NCBI GenBank assembly: GCA_900313545.1
Contig: OMRS01000049.1
Span: 1-7,778 of the forward strand
Direction: 5' to 3'
Source of the DNA: an uncultured Eubacteriales bacterium
GTDB lineage: Bacteria; Bacillota_A; Clostridia; Christensenellales; Aristaeellaceae
DNA: 7,778 bases
In this document: in pieces, positions 1 through 4,756 of the stretch
Position numbering within the stretch: the stretch's first letter is position 1
Layout of the letters: the number at the start of each line of letters is the position of its first letter
Position numbers and translations under genes: made by a program
The notes under the pieces: generated by a model
Database searches by the model: none
What the model was told of the DNA's origin: nothing
What the model saw: the letters and a program-made list of their open reading frames with translations, nothing else

Positions 1-144
1 ATCCACGACCATGCTTCCCCTGATGTCGGGGAAAAGAATCAGAACCGGGAGTTCCCCATGGTGATCAGCGGCGCTCCCGGCTAAAAACCCGCCGGTCATC
101 TCCTGGGCCTTAAGTCCATTCATGAAGCCGCCCGGCAGGTGCAT
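1..144 (-). CDS. Possible partial CDS running off the left edge
   Basis: On the minus strand one frame stays open from just after a TGA at 211-213 to the window edge. Its most plausible ATG is at 144. The translation has a protein-like stretch near the edge (LPVLILFPDIRGSMVVD), and third codon positions are roughly 70% G+C. I recognise no family. No convincing Shine-Dalgarno sits in front of the ATG at 144; an AGGAACGGG lies too far upstream. An open frame of about 70 codons is common by chance in DNA this GC-rich. It lies downstream of the terminator of the 303-698 gene, so it would need its own promoter, and I do not see one. It could equally be non-coding. Confidence 0.22.
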   Translation of the reverse strand, partial: MHLPGGFMNGLKAQEMTGGFLAGSAADHHGELPVLILFPDIRGSMVVD

Positions 145-246
145 GCTGACAGTCCGCGCCCGTTCCTGAGCATGCACGCGGCAGACGGGAAGAAGGACGG
201 GCGGCGCATTTCAGCAGGGGAACCCCGGGAAGGCGCACGGGAAATG

Positions 247-285
247 AAAAAAGCCGTTCTGATCGGCACATGATCAGAACGGCTT
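247..285 (-). terminator. Intrinsic terminator of the 131-residue gene
   Basis: A perfect 14-bp inverted repeat (arms 251-264 and 272-285, 7-nt loop) is followed on the minus strand by a run of six T. It lies 17 bp past the stop codon of the minus-strand gene ending at 303. There is no T run on the plus-strand side, so it acts in the minus direction only. Confidence 0.92.
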
Positions 286-302
286 GACGTTTGCGCGGAA
301 AC

Positions 303-698
303 TCAGATGGCTTCCATCAGTTCTTCGTAGACCAGCAGGCAGATCCTTCTGGTCTCACCTCTTCCGGCCTCAACGGCGTACATCTTTCTCACATCGCAGG
401 AAGAGTTGAATACCGATTCCTTTGTGGTGAGAATGCAGAACACATTTTTGGTCACGGGAGAATTCATATCTCTGAAACGCACATTCGGAGGGTTGTAGCC
501 CAGCATGCTGATTCTCCTTGAAAACCTTTTGTATGCCGTGTTGGCCTTGTCTGCGTCGCGGAATGTTTCATAGGAAAGCGTGAGACGCAGGATCCCGTTT
601 TCCATCTCGCTGATCGTCTGATATCTGGCCTTCCACTTTTTGTGTTGGGGCCATGCCACGATTTCAACGGCAGCTTTGCCGGTTTCGATGGTTTTCAT
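303..698 (-). CDS. Hypothetical protein, 131 residues
   Basis: I do not recognise this protein. It begins with ATG at 698, preceded by a good ribosome site (AAAGGAGT on the minus strand, at 704-711) at normal spacing. It has no signal peptide and no membrane segment, so it is probably cytoplasmic. It is rich in Lys and Arg (for example HKKWKAR near residues 19-25 and KRFSRR near 57-62). The pattern suggests a small mixed alpha/beta fold: strands near VEIVAW and ILRLTLSYE, a helix over about 49-65, a strand at VFCILTT, and a C-terminal helix ending EELMEAI. It stands alone, with its own promoter (834-862), an untranslated leader of about 130 nt and a strong terminator. Its DNA is clearly less GC-rich than its neighbours, which may mean transfer or simply low expression. 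Reality of the gene is well supported; function is unknown. Confidence 0.85.
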   Translation of the reverse strand: MKTIETGKAAVEIVAWPQHKKWKARYQTISEMENGILRLTLSYETFRDADKANTAYKRFSRRISMLGYNPPNVRFRDMNSPVTKNVFCILTTKESVFNSSCDVRKMYAVEAGRGETRRICLLVYEELMEAI

Positions 699-719
699 GG
701 GAGACTCCTTTCAATCCGG

Positions 720-739
720 CATCCTCCGGACAGAGGATG
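720..739 (-). other. Small hairpin in the leader of the 131-residue gene
   Basis: A perfect 7-bp inverted repeat (CATCCTC / GAGGATG, 6-nt loop) lies in the transcribed leader on the minus strand, 8 nt upstream of the Shine-Dalgarno at 704-711. It has no T run, so it is not a terminator. It could tune mRNA stability or translation; that is inference. Confidence 0.45.
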
Positions 740-833
740 TGGACGGTCGCCTCGCGGGGCAGGAGGGGAAGAAACACGGAATCGGGTTCGTGGGAAAAGA
801 ACAACCAACGGGTGGCGCTTTTTTCCCGAATTC

Positions 834-862
834 ATCCTAACATACGGTTCAGATGACTTCAA
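834..862 (-). promoter_or_regulatory. Sigma-A-type promoter for the 131-residue gene
   Basis: Read on the minus strand: -35 TTGAAG (857-862), a 17-bp spacer, and -10 TAGGAT (834-839). The predicted start is near 827, leaving a leader of about 128 nt before the ATG at 698. The DNA just upstream is AT-rich, which would favour RNA polymerase binding. No experimental start site is available. Confidence 0.6.
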
Positions 863-1294
863 CAGATAACCGCAATACACATGAAAATTCTCTGAATTTC
901 CCCAAAAAAGAATGTGTATATTAGACGGAAAACGCAACTGCTTATTAACGATATAATAATTAAATGTTTGCAGGACGCTAATGAATGAGCGGAGGAAGCG
1001 GCAGGTGAGGGACGGATCCCGCGGGAGAACGGCCGGAAGCGTCTTGGGGAGCGGGACATCCAGGCAGGGGGACAGGGCCGCTCCCGGAGGGAGGAATACT
1101 GTCCCGCGCGAGGGGGCCTGCGGACCGGAGAGGTTTGAGCGCGATCCGGGCGCCGGGGCAGAGGCTTCCCAGATCTGTGAGGAAACGGGTTGAAACGGTC
1201 ACCGGTTCCTGCGATGGAGGAGCGCCGAAGAGGGCACTTCGTGTGCAGAGGCGGGAGCGGCCGCCCCGATGCCGGCTGCCCGGGCGCTGGCCTT
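863..1294. other. Gene-free stretch with an AT-rich patch
   Basis: I see no convincing gene here on either strand. The left end (about 878-966) is strikingly AT-rich, including the run GATATAATAATTAAATG, and contains an imperfect palindrome (883-900). The rest (about 980-1294) is very GC-rich. Its open frames are Arg/Pro/Gly-rich, lack ribosome sites and resemble no family, so I take them as chance. It could be a decayed gene, but nothing recognisable remains. Confidence 0.5.
883..900. repeat. Imperfect palindrome upstream of the minus-strand promoter
   Basis: GAAAATTC (883-890) and GAATTTC (894-900) form an inverted repeat with a 3-bp centre and one unpaired base. Its centre is about 65 bp upstream of the predicted start near 827, a position suited to an activator site or an UP-like element. 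It is AT-rich and could be chance. Confidence 0.3.
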
Positions 1295-1323
1295 TTGACA
1301 TATGGAAGGGGAATAATTATAAT
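1295..1323 (+). promoter_or_regulatory. Perfect-consensus sigma-A promoter upstream of the cyclase gene
   Basis: TTGACA (1295-1300), exactly 17 bp of spacer, then TATAAT (1318-1323): both hexamers match the sigma-70/sigma-A consensus at every base. The predicted start is near 1330. The next gene on this strand is the cyclase at 1641, so its transcript would carry a leader of about 310 nt. No intrinsic terminator with a U tract lies between them. Confidence 0.85.
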
Positions 1324-1329
1324 GTATCC

Positions 1330-1640
1330 ATGAGGATCCCGGCGGAGCACGGGACACGGGGAGAAAGGGGACGGATGCCGCCTGCAGTCATCCGCAGTGA
1401 GACTGCAGGGGAAGTACCGGCGTGATGGGGAACACGGACGGTCCGCCCGGACCATCGGCGACGGAACGGACAGCCCTCTCCGGGGGAGAAGGAAAAGAGG
1501 AAGGGCTTTCGTGAAGCCCTTCCTCCGGAGACGGCCGGACGGATTCCGCCATCAGGCTTCCCCGCCGGTCCCTGAGGACAGAAGCCTTTGCCCATGGACG
1601 AAGAAACGGACACCGCGCATGCGCGGGGAAGGAGACAACG
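1330..1640 (+). promoter_or_regulatory. Long structured mRNA leader of the cyclase gene
   Basis: The region between the promoter and the cyclase start contains several strong inverted repeats. They are CCTGCAGTC/GACTGCAGG (1381-1389 with 1401-1409), which can extend with ATGCCG/CGGCGT; GGTCC/GGACC (1440-1444 with 1449-1453, 4-nt loop); a perfect 12-bp stem (1497-1508 with 1514-1525, 5-nt loop); and CCGCG/CGCGG (1613-1617 with 1622-1626), two bases before the Shine-Dalgarno AAGGAG (1629-1634). None has a plus-strand U tract, so any control would more likely act on translation or stability than on termination. I compared it from memory with T-box, TPP, SAM, FMN, glycine, guanidine and ZTP leaders and found no match. 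A 31-codon ORF begins exactly at the predicted transcript start. Confidence 0.5.
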
Positions 1641-2225
1641 ATGCTGATTGATATCTCGCAGGAGGTGTTCTCCTGCAATGTGTATCCCGGGGACCCACAG
1701 CCGAAGCGGGACACGCTGCTGAGGATCAGGGACGGGGCCATGTGCAATCTGACCGGGCTGGCCATGTGCGCCCACAACGGGACGCATGTGGACGCCCCCT
1801 ACCACTTCATCGACAGCGGAAAAACCATCGACCAGATGGGGCTGGAGCCCTTTGTCGGAACCTGCTATGTGGCCAGGCACGAGGGGGAGGTGCTGGCCGG
1901 GGACGCGCAGCGGATCCTGGAGGCGGCGCGGCAGGCCGGCGCGGCAGAGCGCATTCTCATTGCGGGCCGGGCCACCGTGATGCCTGAGGCGGCAGAGGTG
2001 TTTGCGCAGGCGGGGACCCGGCTCATTGGCAATGAAAGCCAGACCGTGGGCCCGCTGGAAGCGCCCAGGGAGGTGCACCTGATCCTGCTGGGGGCGGGCT
2101 GCGTGCTCCTGGAGGGGATCGTGCTGACGGGCGTCAGCGAGGGCAGGTACTTCCTGAGCGCGGCGCCCCTGAACCTGGGGGGATGCGATGGCGCGCCCTG
2201 CCGGGCTTTCCTGATCAGCGAATAA
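1641..2225 (+). CDS. Cyclase-family metal hydrolase (kynurenine formamidase-like)
   Basis: This 194-residue protein belongs to the cyclase family (PF04199), whose best-known member, KynB, hydrolyses N-formylkynurenine; other members act on different amides or lactones. The signature is clear: HNGTHVDAPYHF at residues 45-56 supplies metal ligands H45, H49 and D51. GNESQTVGP (130-138) matches the family's G-D-x-x-S-V segment, with N131-E132 in place of the more usual I/T-D. H146 and E158 are spaced like the later metal ligands of KynB. The C-terminal PLNLGGCDGAPCRAFL is also typical. The length is slightly below the family's usual 200-220. The protein is cytoplasmic with no signal peptide. The start is fixed by AAGGAG six bases before the ATG. 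It is a single-gene unit with a consensus promoter, a long leader and its own terminator. Family assignment is firm; the substrate is not, since no other kynurenine-pathway gene is visible. Confidence 0.88.
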   Translation: MLIDISQEVFSCNVYPGDPQPKRDTLLRIRDGAMCNLTGLAMCAHNGTHVDAPYHFIDSGKTIDQMGLEPFVGTCYVARHEGEVLAGDAQRILEAARQAGAAERILIAGRATVMPEAAEVFAQAGTRLIGNESQTVGPLEAPREVHLILLGAGCVLLEGIVLTGVSEGRYFLSAAPLNLGGCDGAPCRAFLISE

Positions 2226-2227
2226 AC

Positions 2228-2247
2228 GCCGGGGCGCGTGTCCCGGC
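2228..2247 (-). terminator. Possible weak terminator of the antiporter gene
   Basis: A GC-rich hairpin (GCCGGG/CCCGGC core, extendable to 8 bp with one wobble and a 4-nt loop) lies one base past the antiporter stop codon (2249-2251). On the minus strand it is followed by GTTTATT, a short broken T run. It may end antiporter transcripts, though the T tract is poor. Confidence 0.35.
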
Positions 2248-2248
2248 A

Positions 2249-3457
2249 TCAGGGCGTCATGAAGGATGACGCCTTTTTTTCGTCCTGCCTGAGCCAGCGG
2301 CGGCAGGTGGAATCGATCAGGAGGGCGCCCGCGGGAGCCGTCAGCAGGATGGCCAGCGCGGCAAAGGCCAGGACCGTGTTGCCGCAGGCGAGTCCGGCAG
2401 ACAGGGGAATCCCCCCGATGGCTGCCTGGACCGTGGCTTTGGGGGTCTCGCAAAACGCGCAGAAGAGCTTTTCCCGGAAGGTCAGGCCCTTGCCGCTGAC
2501 GCACAGCCAGGTGCCCGCAAGCCGCAGGCACAGCCCGGCGCAGAGCATGAGCACCATGGCGAGGCCGGCCTGCCGGATCACCTGCAGGTCCACGATGGCG
2601 CCCACCAGCGCGAACAGGAAGATTTCGGCACCGGTCCACACTCTGCCGCACAGTCCCGCACAGGCCGAGGCGAGGGCGGCCTCCCGGCGGCGCAGCGTGA
2701 TGCACAGGCTCATGACGCCCAGGAGCCCGGACAGGCTGAAAAAGGGGGAGAGGGCCTCCTCAAGCGAGAGGAGCAGGAAAGAGACGGACAGCAGGATGAG
2801 AAACCGCTCCACCGACCCGCAGCGGATGCGCGCAAGCAGGAAGGATGCGGCAAGGCCGGCGGCGGCGCCTGCAAGGATGCCGGTGACCATGGACAGGGGG
2901 ATCTGAAGAAAGTCCCATGCCGAGACGCTGCCGCCCGAGGACAGGGAGAGCATGGCGGAGAAGATGGCAATGACATACACGTCATCCGCGGAGGCCCCGG
3001 CCACGATCATCTGCGGGATGCCCTTTCGGGTTCCAATCCCCTCATCCATCATGCGGGTCATCCTGGGCACCACCACGGCGGGGGAGACCGCCGCCATCAC
3101 GGCGCCCAGCAGGGCGGATTCCAGAAGGGAAAGGCCCAGCAGGTGCGGGCAGAGCAGCAGAAAGGCCGCGATTTCACAGGTGGCGGGAACAAAGCACAGC
3201 AGAACCGCGGGCCGGCCGATCCTGCGAAGGTCATCAAGGTCCAGGGAGAGTCCGGCCTTCATCAGGATGATGACCAGAGCGATGCGCCGGATCTCCGGGG
3301 AAATCTGCAGAAGGCTGGAATCCAGCCAGCCAAGGCAGAAGGGGCCGGTCAGGAACCCGGCGAGCATGTAGCCGGTGAGCGCGGGCAGACGAAGGGATTT
3401 CATCAGTCCGCCCAGGAGCAGACCTGACAGAAGGATGAGTGCGAGACTGAGAAGCAT
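2249..3457 (-). CDS. Cation:proton antiporter (CPA family, Na+/H+ exchanger domain)
   Basis: This 402-residue membrane protein has about a dozen hydrophobic segments and fits the Na+/H+ exchanger domain (PF00999, KefB/NhaP-like). Such proteins swap protons for Na+ or K+ across the cell membrane. SPAVVVP (residues 125-131) is the broken-helix motif, and AGASADDVYVIAIF (153-166) carries the paired acidic residues D158-D159 expected at the ion-binding site. Basic residues near R312 and K340 lie in the later helices. There is no C-terminal nucleotide-binding (RCK/TrkA) domain, unlike KefB proper. The reading frame extends 18 codons further upstream, but the ATG at 3457 is chosen: GGAGGT stands five bases before it, the protein then opens directly with a membrane helix (MLLSLALILL), and the extension would overlap the terminator and aptamer. 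Its leader carries a predicted fluoride riboswitch, so a role in fluoride tolerance is likely. The transported ion is not readable from sequence. Confidence 0.9.
   Translation of the reverse strand: MLLSLALILLSGLLLGGLMKSLRLPALTGYMLAGFLTGPFCLGWLDSSLLQISPEIRRIALVIILMKAGLSLDLDDLRRIGRPAVLLCFVPATCEIAAFLLLCPHLLGLSLLESALLGAVMAAVSPAVVVPRMTRMMDEGIGTRKGIPQMIVAGASADDVYVIAIFSAMLSLSSGGSVSAWDFLQIPLSMVTGILAGAAAGLAASFLLARIRCGSVERFLILLSVSFLLLSLEEALSPFFSLSGLLGVMSLCITLRRREAALASACAGLCGRVWTGAEIFLFALVGAIVDLQVIRQAGLAMVLMLCAGLCLRLAGTWLCVSGKGLTFREKLFCAFCETPKATVQAAIGGIPLSAGLACGNTVLAFAALAILLTAPAGALLIDSTCRRWLRQDEKKASSFMTP
2253..2280 (+). terminator. Intrinsic terminator of the cyclase gene
   Basis: GGCGTCAT (2253-2260), loop GAAGG, ATGACGCC (2266-2273), then seven T (2274-2280). 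The hairpin starts 27 bp after the cyclase stop codon and lies wholly inside the last codons of the convergent antiporter gene, so the same bases also encode its C-terminus. Confidence 0.9.
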
Positions 3458-3462
3458 GGGAC

Positions 3463-3468
3463 ACCTCC
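3463..3468 (-). promoter_or_regulatory. Ribosome binding site that fixes the antiporter start
   Basis: GGAGGT on the minus strand lies five bases before the ATG at 3457 and four bases after the T run of the leader terminator. It selects this ATG over an in-frame ATG 18 codons upstream (3511), which would lie within the riboswitch. Confidence 0.85.
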
Positions 3469-3471
3469 AAC

Positions 3472-3516
3472 AAAAAAAGCTGACAACCCTGCCCTGTTGA
3501 GCAGAAGTCATCAGCT
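3472..3516 (-). terminator. Riboswitch-controlled intrinsic terminator in the antiporter leader
   Basis: On the minus strand AGCTGATGAC (3507-3516) pairs with GTTGTCAGCT (3478-3487), ten pairs of which two are G-U wobbles. An inner CTGC/GCAG pairing is possible. The stem runs straight into a T tract (3472-3478). The 5' arm takes the 3' strand of the aptamer's P3 stem and the conserved bases after it, so aptamer and terminator cannot form together. It ends just before the antiporter ribosome site. Confidence 0.85.
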
Positions 3517-3562
3517 GATAATCAGCGGTTCAGGCCGCGGCCTGGGGAGAACCTCATTCCCC
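3501..3562 (-). promoter_or_regulatory. Fluoride riboswitch aptamer (crcB motif)
   Basis: Read on the minus strand, the leader begins GGGGAAUGAGGUUCUCCCC. It then has a self-complementary AGGCCGCGGCCU insert, then GAACCGCUGA, a UUA loop and UCAGC closing a stem, and finally UGAUGACUUCUGC. This follows the crcB motif: a 5' stem with internal GAUG-like and GUUC-like bases, an optional extra hairpin, AACNGC, a short stem, then GCUGAUGRCUYCURC. It closely parallels the Thermotoga petrophila aptamer as I remember it (GGGCGAUGAGGCCCGCCC and GGGCUGAUGGCCUCUAC). One difference is AAUG where GAUG is usual. The aptamer starts a few bases after the predicted transcript start and overlaps a terminator, the layout of an 'on' switch: fluoride binding would permit antiporter transcription. 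Assignment is by eye against remembered consensus, not a covariance search. Confidence 0.88.
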
Positions 3563-3569
3563 GGGGCGT

Positions 3570-3597
3570 ATTGTATCACGGTTTGGGAAAACGTCAA
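3570..3597 (-). promoter_or_regulatory. Promoter of the riboswitch-antiporter unit
   Basis: On the minus strand: -35 TTGACG (3592-3597), 16-bp spacer, -10 TACAAT (3570-3575), with TGA just before it giving an extended -10 (TGATACAAT). The predicted start is about 3563-3566, immediately before the first GGGG of the aptamer, which is the spacing expected for a leader riboswitch. Confidence 0.8.
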
Positions 3598-3668
3598 CGC
3601 GGGGGACGGAATGCGAAAGAAAAAAACGGGCGCGGGGGGGCAGCCGCGGCGGCCATGGAAAATTGGAC

Positions 3669-3697
3669 TTGCGCCGGATGGAAATTCGAAGGACAAT
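3669..3697 (+). promoter_or_regulatory. Weak candidate promoter for the LysR-type gene
   Basis: TTGCGC (3669-3674), 17-bp spacer, GACAAT (3692-3697); each hexamer matches consensus at four of six bases. It is the best candidate I could find between the divergent antiporter promoter and the regulator start at 3768. LysR genes are often weakly expressed and self-regulated, so a poor promoter is plausible. Confidence 0.25.
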
Positions 3698-3767
3698 GGG
3701 GCGGGAACCGGCAGAAAAAGCCGTTTCAGGGATGCGGGTTCCTACGGAATCACAGGGGGGTGGCAGT

Positions 3768-4646
3768 ATGGATCTTCGTCAGCTGGAATACTTTCTGGCG
3801 TCCGCCAAATACCTGAGCTTTACCCGTGCGGCCAGGGAGTGCTGCATCGTGCAGTCCGCCATGAGCCAGCAGATCCTGGCCCTGGAAAAGGATCTGGGCG
3901 TACGGCTGTTCGAGCGGACCAACCGCGGCCTGCGCCTGACGCCGGAGGGGGAAGTGATGCTGCGGGAGGCCAGGAGGCTGCTTGACCAGGCGGAAATCAC
4001 CCGTGAAATCGTCCGCCAGTCCCGCCACAGCTTCACCAGTGTCCTGCGGGTGGGCTGCCACGGCAACCTGCAGCGCCGCGCCCTGCCTGCGGCCCTGTCC
4101 CGGTTCCGCAGGGAATATCCGCATACGCGGGTGCTCATCAGCAGCGGGATCTATCAGGAGCTGCTCAATCAGCTGAGGGAGGGCATGATCGACTGTCTGA
4201 TCGCCCTTGACCACAACCAGATGGCGGAGCTTGACTGGGTGTGGGCCAGGCCCATCTGCGAGGAGCCCATCTACGTGATGCTCTGCACGGACCATCCGCT
4301 TGCGCAGAAGGAGGCGCTGTGCATGCGGGACCTGGAAAACCTTCCGCTCGTGCTCTTTTCCGGAGAAGACAAGAAGCAGCTGCTGCGCAGCATGGCGGAC
4401 AGGGGGATTTCCGCCCCGCTCTACGCCTATACCGATTCCCAGAACAGCATCGAAACCCTCGTGGCGGGCGGGTACGGCGTCTCCATGTGCGTCCGCTCCG
4501 CCATGCGCATCCACCCGGGGATCGCTTACCGTCCCCTTCAGGACCGGGCGTGCAGCCACAGCATTTTCATGGTCCGCAGGGACAGCGATGCCCAGGAGAG
4601 GACCGATGCACTGCTATCAGATCTTCTGATGGCGCAAACAGAATAA
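3768..4646 (+). CDS. LysR-type transcriptional regulator
   Basis: This 292-residue protein has the standard LysR layout. A winged helix-turn-helix occupies residues about 1-60 (MDLRQLEYFL start, HTH around 18-37, then LGVRLFERTNRGLRLTPEG). A linker helix follows to about 88, and a substrate-binding domain of periplasmic-binding-protein type from about 92 (LRVGCHGNL) to the end. The family binds DNA as a tetramer and responds to a small molecule, unknown here. The frame runs 35 codons further upstream, but the conserved MDLRQLEYF fixes the start at 3768, and a G-rich, non-canonical ribosome site (AGGGGGG) lies shortly before it. It is divergent from the antiporter, 170 bp from that gene's promoter, and is followed after 110 bp by the flavoprotein gene on the same strand. 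A dyad with LysR geometry near its own 3' end points to that gene as target. No terminator separates the two. Confidence 0.93.
   Translation: MDLRQLEYFLASAKYLSFTRAARECCIVQSAMSQQILALEKDLGVRLFERTNRGLRLTPEGEVMLREARRLLDQAEITREIVRQSRHSFTSVLRVGCHGNLQRRALPAALSRFRREYPHTRVLISSGIYQELLNQLREGMIDCLIALDHNQMAELDWVWARPICEEPIYVMLCTDHPLAQKEALCMRDLENLPLVLFSGEDKKQLLRSMADRGISAPLYAYTDSQNSIETLVAGGYGVSMCVRSAMRIHPGIAYRPLQDRACSHSIFMVRRDSDAQERTDALLSDLLMAQTE
4616..4630. promoter_or_regulatory. Candidate LysR-type binding site (T-N11-A dyad)
   Basis: ATCAGATCTTCTGAT is a perfect 6-3-6 inverted repeat that contains T (4617), 11 bases, A (4629), the LysR T-N11-A pattern. Its centre (4623) is about 64 bp upstream of the predicted flavoprotein transcript start (about 4687), the classic recognition-site position for this family. 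It overlaps the last codons of the regulator gene, so coding constraint could also explain it. Confidence 0.5.
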
Positions 4647-4651
4647 AGCGT

Positions 4652-4680
4652 TTGAACTTCCTTTTCCTGATGGCTATACT
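4652..4680 (+). promoter_or_regulatory. Promoter of the flavoprotein gene
   Basis: TTGAAC (4652-4657), 17-bp spacer, TATACT (4675-4680). The -10 matches at five of six bases; the -35 matches at four, as expected for an activator-dependent promoter. It begins five bases after the stop codon of the LysR gene. The predicted start is near 4687, about 70 nt before the ATG. Confidence 0.65.
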
Positions 4681-4720
4681 GAAACCAAAGGGAACCTGGG
4701 TTTCCATGGATCCCGTAGTG

Positions 4721-4740
4721 TGCAAGAGGATGCAAGAGGA
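4721..4740 (+). repeat. Perfect 10-bp tandem duplication before the flavoprotein ribosome site
   Basis: TGCAAGAGGA occurs twice in direct succession (4721-4730 and 4731-4740). It ends five bases before the likely Shine-Dalgarno AAGGA (4745-4749). Each copy contains AGAGGA, which itself resembles a ribosome site, so the leader offers three purine-rich sites in a row. The repeat is untranslated with the chosen start. Confidence 0.9.
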
Positions 4741-4756
4741 AAGGAAGGATGAATTC

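Noticed and set aside
952..957. TATAAT on the plus strand in the AT-rich patch as a promoter
   Set aside because: No acceptable -35 lies 16-19 bp upstream, and no gene follows before the much better promoter at 1295-1323.
859..1455. A 198-codon minus-strand frame in the gene-free stretch
   Set aside because: It is Pro/Arg/Ser-rich with no ribosome site and runs through both a consensus promoter and an AT-rich patch; no family resemblance.
1497..1525. The 12-bp hairpin in the cyclase leader as an intrinsic terminator
   Set aside because: On the plus strand it is followed by CGGAGACGG, not a T run. On the minus strand TTTTCC follows, but no minus-strand gene ends there.
1607..1628. T-box-like GGACACCGCG near the cyclase ribosome site
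   Set aside because: The T-box core needs UGGNACCGCG; here an extra base interrupts it, and no Stem I specifier features or U-tract terminator were found.
1317..2705. A 462-codon open frame on the minus strand across the cyclase gene
   Set aside because: It overlaps a cyclase with clear metal-binding motifs and the end of the antiporter, and reads as Arg/Pro/Gly-rich shadow sequence.
2238..2906. A 222-codon plus-strand frame inside the antiporter region
   Set aside because: It is antisense to conserved membrane helices, with Ser/Arg/Ala-rich shadow composition, and its start lies inside the cyclase terminator region.
3458..3511. 18-codon N-terminal extension of the antiporter
   Set aside because: It would overlap the riboswitch terminator and lacks a ribosome site, whereas GGAGGT precedes the ATG at 3457.
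3510..3519. ATCAGCTGAT palindrome as a second LysR site between the divergent genes
   Set aside because: It is fully explained by conserved riboswitch bases (GCUGAUG) and the P3 stem.
3663..3767. 35-codon N-terminal extension of the LysR-type protein
   Set aside because: LysR proteins start at or just before the MDLRQLEYF-type helix, and the extension has no conserved sequence.
4241..4756. Upstream extension of the flavoprotein frame to 943 residues
   Set aside because: The extension lies in another frame of the LysR gene and across the flavoprotein promoter. The ATG at 4757 has a ribosome site and begins a proper signal peptide.
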